DNA of 9,261 nt from Clostridia bacterium (lineage in GTDB: Bacteria; Bacillota; Clostridia; Christensenellales; CAG-138). The stretch lies in NCBI GenBank assembly GCA_030530185.1, contig JAUMVL010000064.1, forward strand, positions 1-9,261, in the 5' to 3' direction. The position numbers were made by a program, and so were the translations under genes. Shown piece after piece: positions 6,710-9,261 of this stretch (its first letter is position 1; every line of letters begins with the position of its first letter). The notes under the pieces are model-generated. The model made no database searches. It saw nothing but the letters and a program-made list of their open reading frames with translations, and was not told the DNA's origin.

Positions 6710-6714
6710 AAACG

Positions 6715-6753
6715 GAAGGTTCTCGACAAGGAGAACCTTCTATTTATTTATAT
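6715..6753 (+). terminator. Rho-independent terminator after rsmI
   Basis: GAAGGTTCTC (6715-6724) and GAGAACCTTC (6731-6740) form a perfect 10-bp stem with a 6-base loop, starting 5 bases after the rsmI stop. The tail TATTTATTTATAT (6741-6753) is U-rich but interrupted. It should separate the DnaD-dnaC-rsmI operon from the ribosomal operon. Confidence 0.8.
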
Positions 6754-6770
6754 GGTTTCGCCGCACATTC

Positions 6771-6824
6771 AATAGGCCGATCCGAAGACGAAAAGCCCGG
6801 ATCATCGGACGAAACGGCCTTATT
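6771..6824. repeat. Imperfect inverted repeat between terminator and S10 promoter
   Basis: AATAGGCC (6771-6778) pairs with GGCC-T-TATT (6816-6824, one bulged T). Directly inside, GATCCG (6779-6784) pairs with CGGATC (6798-6803). The element lies about 30 bases upstream of the S10 -35 box and after the rsmI terminator, so it is outside both predicted transcripts. It could be a protein-binding site or a backup hairpin; I see no coding potential here. Confidence 0.35.
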
Positions 6825-6853
6825 CAAAGCTTGTGTAAAATTTTCATAAATAC

Positions 6854-6882
6854 TTGACTTTCCCGCATCTTTCCTGTATTAT
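6854..6882 (+). promoter_or_regulatory. Promoter of the S10 ribosomal protein operon
   Basis: TTGACT (6854-6859), a 17-base spacer and TATTAT (6877-6882) each match the sigma-A consensus at 5 of 6 positions. The bases just upstream (about 6836-6853, GTAAAATTTTCATAAATA) are AT-rich like an UP element, as expected for a strongly expressed ribosomal operon. Transcription should start near 6889. Confidence 0.8.
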
Positions 6883-6888
6883 ATCATC

Positions 6889-7129
6889 GTTCGCGCCAAG
6901 GGCATGTCATGTCCAAGACGCAAGAGCTCCGAGCGGAGGTTGCCGGCAGCCATTCCGGGTAATTTCGCAGGGGTTCGACACGCGGAGCACCGCGTGGGGC
7001 AAAAATAGCGGACACCCCGTGCCGTCCCGATAGCGCAGCCGAAAGGCTGTGCGAAAAAAATAAAAGGGAAACACACGGCTCTGTGTACTGCCCAATCCAA
7101 TAAAAATTTAGAGAGGAACAAAAACAAGT
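6889..7129 (+). promoter_or_regulatory. Structured 5' leader of the S10 operon mRNA
   Basis: About 240 untranslated bases separate the predicted transcription start from rpsJ. Stems visible by eye: CTCC/GGAG (6927-6930 with 6935-6938) flanked by GCAA/TTGC; a 7-bp hairpin CACGCGG-AGCA-CCGCGTG (6979-6996); an outer stem of 8 pairs (6967-6974 with 7014-7022, G7019 bulged) enclosing it; an 8-bp hairpin closed by a GAAA tetraloop (7033-7052, one G-U pair); and ACACA/TGTGT (7071-7075 with 7082-7086) near the rpsJ start. No stem is followed by a U-tract, so an intrinsic attenuator is not seen. In E. coli the S10 leader is the target of L4 autoregulation. A similar role here is inference, and I cannot match it to a named RNA family. 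Confidence 0.5.
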
Positions 7130-7438
7130 ATGGCAAACCAAAGAATTCGCATCAAACTCAAAGGCTATGAGCACAGTCTCGTCGACCAGAGCGCCGAGAA
7201 GATCGTTGACACAGCCAAGAGAACCGGAGCCACCGTTTCCGGCCCCATCCCGCTGCCCACCGAGAAGGAGATCGTCACGATCCTGCGCGCAACGCACAAG
7301 TATAAGGATTCCCGTGAGCAGTTCGAGATCCGTACGCACAAGCGTCTGATCGACATCCTCCAGCCCTCCACCAAGACGGTTGAAGCGCTGATGAAACTCG
7401 ATCTGCCGGCGGGCGTCGATATCGAGATCAAGCTGTAA
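7130..7438 (+). CDS. rpsJ: 30S ribosomal protein S10 (uS10), also NusE
   Basis: The 102-residue product begins MANQRIRIKLKGYEHSLVDQ and contains GPIPLPTE (38-45), RTHKRLIDI (68-76) and DLPAGVDIEIKL at the end, the standard bacterial S10 pattern and length. S10 is part of the 30S head and, as NusE, joins NusB in transcription antitermination. It is the first gene of the operon. The start is fixed by homology of the N-terminus; the only purine-rich candidate ribosome binding site, GAGAGGA, is 12-13 bases upstream, farther than for the other ribosomal genes here. The gap to rplC is 22 bases. Confidence 0.98.
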   Translation: MANQRIRIKLKGYEHSLVDQSAEKIVDTAKRTGATVSGPIPLPTEKEIVTILRATHKYKDSREQFEIRTHKRLIDILQPSTKTVEALMKLDLPAGVDIEIKL

Positions 7439-7460
7439 TTTATAACGGAGGTAAGACCAA

Positions 7461-8087
7461 ATGAAGAAAGCCATTTTGGGCAAGAAGATCGGTATGACGC
7501 AGTACTTCCGTACTGACGGTACCATGATTCCCGTCACTGTCATCGAAGCCGGTCCCTGCCCCGTCATCCAAAAGAAGACCGTTGCAAACGACGGTTACGA
7601 AGCTGTTCAGGTCGGGTTCTGCGAGGTTCGCGAATCCCTCTCGAACAAACCGATCAAAGGTCACTGCGCCAAGGCCGGCGTCAAGACCATGCGCTACTTC
7701 AAAGAGTTCAAGCTCGATGACGCCGCTTCCTACGAAGTCGGCCAGCTCATCAAGGCGGACGTCTTTGCCGAGGGCGACAAGGTGGACGTTACCGGTAAGA
7801 GCAAGGGCAAGGGCTTTGAAGGCAACATCAAGCGTTGGAATCAGGCGCGCGGTCGCAAGACCCACGGTTCTCACTCCTATCGCGTTGCCGGTTCCATGGG
7901 CGCCTGCACCTACCCCGGCGAAGTATTCAAGACCAAGCGCCTCCCGGGCCACATGGGCAGTGAGACCGTCACCGTTCAGAACCTGGAAGTCGTCAAGACC
8001 GATGCCGAGCGCAATCTGATCCTCGTCAAGGGCGCGATCCCCGGTGCAAAGGGAACGCTGGTTGCTCTCAAGAGCACCGTAAAGTAA
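7461..8087 (+). CDS. rplC: 50S ribosomal protein L3 (uL3)
   Basis: The 208-residue product starts MKKAILGKKIGMTQYF and ends in NLILVKGAIPGAKGTLVALK, both typical of bacterial L3, with normal length. L3 binds 23S rRNA early in assembly and its central loop reaches toward the peptidyl transferase centre. That loop reads RGRKTHGSHSYRVAGSMGA followed by YPGEVFKTKRLPGHMG, conserved in outline but with RKTHGS where many bacteria have GPMTHGS-like residues. GGAGG lies 9 bases before the ATG. It is followed by rplD after 12 bases. Confidence 0.98.
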   Translation: MKKAILGKKIGMTQYFRTDGTMIPVTVIEAGPCPVIQKKTVANDGYEAVQVGFCEVRESLSNKPIKGHCAKAGVKTMRYFKEFKLDDAASYEVGQLIKADVFAEGDKVDVTGKSKGKGFEGNIKRWNQARGRKTHGSHSYRVAGSMGACTYPGEVFKTKRLPGHMGSETVTVQNLEVVKTDAERNLILVKGAIPGAKGTLVALKSTVK

Positions 8088-8099
8088 GGAGGAGAAACC

Positions 8100-8720
8100 A
8101 TGCCGAACGTAGCATTGTATGATATCAAGGGCAACACCGTCGGTGAGATCGCCCTTTCCGAGAATGTTTTCGGTCAGCCTGTGAACGAGAGCGTCCTGCA
8201 TGACGTCGTGGTTGCACATCTTGCAAACTGCCGTCAGGGCACGCAGAGCGCACTCACCCGCGCGGAAGTTTCCGGCGGCGGCAAAAAGCCGTGGCGCCAG
8301 AAGGGCACCGGTCGTGCCCGTCAGGGTTCCACCCGTTCTCCGCAGTGGAGACACGGCGGCATCGTCTTTGCGCCGAAGCCCCGCGACTACACGATGCGCC
8401 TGAACAAAAAGGTCAAGCGCCTCGCGATGAAGTCCGCGCTGTCCTCCAAGGTCAACGAGAACGAACTGCTCGTGTTCGATGCGCTGAATCTCGAAGCGCC
8501 GAAGACGAAGGAAATGGTTAAGGTCCTCAAGGCGACCAACGTTGAAAAGGCGCTGATCGTTCTGGCGGACAAGGACGAGACCGTGGAGCGTGCAGCTTCC
8601 AACATCCCGGGCGTCAAGACGACGCTGGTCGGAACGCTGAGCGTCTACGAGATCTTGAAGTATGAGAAGCTGATCCTCACGAAGGCATCGGCGGAAAAGA
8701 TCGAGGAGGTTTACGCCTGA
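8100..8720 (+). CDS. rplD: 50S ribosomal protein L4 (uL4)
   Basis: The 206-residue product has the L4 hallmark loop GGGKKPWRQKGTGRARQGS, which extends into the peptide exit tunnel, followed by RSPQWRHGG and a C-terminal globular domain ending in LILTKASAEKIEEVYA. Length is normal. Besides its ribosomal role, L4 is the autogenous repressor of the S10 operon in E. coli; whether it acts on the structured leader here is untested. The ATG follows GGAGGAG at suitable spacing, and the TGA stop overlaps the rplW start by one base. Confidence 0.98.
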   Translation: MPNVALYDIKGNTVGEIALSENVFGQPVNESVLHDVVVAHLANCRQGTQSALTRAEVSGGGKKPWRQKGTGRARQGSTRSPQWRHGGIVFAPKPRDYTMRLNKKVKRLAMKSALSSKVNENELLVFDALNLEAPKTKEMVKVLKATNVEKALIVLADKDETVERAASNIPGVKTTLVGTLSVYEILKYEKLILTKASAEKIEEVYA

Positions 8721-9019
8721 TGAAGAACGCATACGACGTTGTGAAAGCTCCGATCCTGACAGAAAAGAGCTATGATTACATCGCGCATCGCACTTACACG
8801 TTTGAAGTTGCGAAGACCGCGAACAAGATCGAGATCGCCAAGGCGGTTGAGGAGATCTTCCCGGGCGTAAAGGTCGAGAGCGTTCATACCGTGAACAAGC
8901 TCGGCAAGCTCAAGCGCCAGGGCCGCACGCAGGGCAGAACCGCTTCCAAGAAGAAAGCGTATGTCAAGCTGACTGCTGATTCCAAGGGCATTGAGCTCTT
9001 CGACGGCATCGCACAGTAA
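8720..9019 (+). CDS. rplW: 50S ribosomal protein L23 (uL23)
   Basis: The 99-residue product contains KAPILTEKSYD near the N-terminus, YTFEVAKTANKIEIAKAVEE in the centre and the basic loop KLGKLKRQGRTQGRTASKKK, all characteristic of L23. L23 sits at the tunnel exit and is the docking site for trigger factor and SRP. The start overlaps the rplD stop (TGATG), with GAGGAGGT inside rplD about 9 bases upstream, indicating coupled translation. rplB follows after 11 bases. Confidence 0.98.
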   Translation: MKNAYDVVKAPILTEKSYDYIAHRTYTFEVAKTANKIEIAKAVEEIFPGVKVESVHTVNKLGKLKRQGRTQGRTASKKKAYVKLTADSKGIELFDGIAQ

Positions 9020-9030
9020 GGAGGCAGCAC

Positions 9031-9261
9031 ATGGGAATTCGTAAACTGACGCCCGCAACGCCGGGTACCAGACATATGAGTGTCTCCACCTATGAGGAGA
9101 TCACCAAAAAGACCCCCGAAAAGGCCCTGATTACGGACCTCAAGAGCAAAGCGGGTCGTAACTTCACCGGTAAGATCACCGTCCGTCACCAGGGCGGCGG
9201 CGCAAAGCGCAAGTACCGCGTGATCGACTTCAAGCGCAACAAGGACGGCATCCCCGCGACG
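9031..9261 (+). CDS. rplB: 50S ribosomal protein L2 (uL2), N-terminal part (runs off right edge)
   Basis: The first 77 codons are present in frame to the window end with no stop. The product begins MGIRKLTPATPGTRHMSVST and includes KSKAGRNFTGKITVRHQGGG and KRKYRVIDFKRNKDGIPA, the conserved N-terminus of L2 (usually about 275 residues). L2 binds 23S rRNA near the peptidyl transferase centre and helps join the subunits. AAGGAGG lies 7 bases before the ATG. Its place after rplW matches the usual order S10-L3-L4-L23-L2. Confidence 0.97.
   Translation, partial: MGIRKLTPATPGTRHMSVSTYEEITKKTPEKALITDLKSKAGRNFTGKITVRHQGGGAKRKYRVIDFKRNKDGIPAT

Noticed and set aside
6523..6857. Plus-strand open frames extending past rsmI through the terminator
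   Set aside because: They overlap rsmI out of frame, run through a strong terminator hairpin into a promoter region, and show no family features or ribosome binding site.
7021..7065. Intrinsic terminator or attenuator in the S10 leader
   Set aside because: The hairpin at 7033-7052 is followed by an A-tract on the plus strand, not a U-tract, so it does not fit rho-independent termination.
7440..8732. A 430-codon open frame on the minus strand across rplC and rplD
   Set aside because: It lies wholly opposite highly conserved L3 and L4 genes, has no recognisable protein family, and is explained by codon bias in GC-rich coding DNA.

Overview
The window reads as a chromosomal segment from a GC-rich member of the Clostridia (Firmicutes/Bacillota). 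The evidence is a SpoIID sporulation protein, a DnaD-domain protein paired with a DnaC/DnaI-type loader, a PrsW-family protease, and a ribosomal protein cluster in the usual bacterial order. I see no phage, insertion sequence, CRISPR array, tRNA or rRNA. The species cannot be fixed from the sequence.

Left part (1-3631) is all on the minus strand. Reading in the direction of transcription it holds an MFS transporter (3631-2312), a GC-rich hairpin that probably ends its transcript, spoIID (2222-1116), a TrmN6-like methyltransferase (1119-499) whose start overlaps the end of spoIID by 4 bases, and the first 140 codons of a PrsW-family intramembrane protease (422 to the left edge). The PrsW gene was found by reading the minus strand directly and has its own extended -10 promoter and Shine-Dalgarno site.

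Middle part (3775-6709) is a tight plus-strand operon: a 400-residue DnaD-domain protein, a zinc-finger AAA+ helicase-loader-like ATPase (overlap ATGA), and rsmI (overlap TGATG), followed by a rho-independent terminator. The first two genes plausibly act together in replication initiation or restart; RsmI methylates C1402 of 16S rRNA. The divergent gap 3632-3774 carries a promoter on each strand.

Right part (6710-9261) is the start of the S10 ribosomal protein operon: a strong sigma-A-type promoter with an AT-rich upstream tract, a structured leader of about 240 nt, then rpsJ, rplC, rplD, rplW and the 5' part of rplB, closely spaced and mostly with good Shine-Dalgarno sites. The operon follows rsmI and not the str genes (rpsL-rpsG-fusA-tuf) that precede it in many bacteria.

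The gene content is mostly housekeeping and I do not see a clear undescribed defence or mobile system. The best leads are regulatory. Two genes (spoIID and the DnaD gene) have a TATAAT box ending exactly 6 bases before the ATG and no Shine-Dalgarno site, in a near-identical 15-base context, which suggests leaderless mRNAs. The S10 leader can form nested and mutually exclusive stems without an intrinsic terminator.
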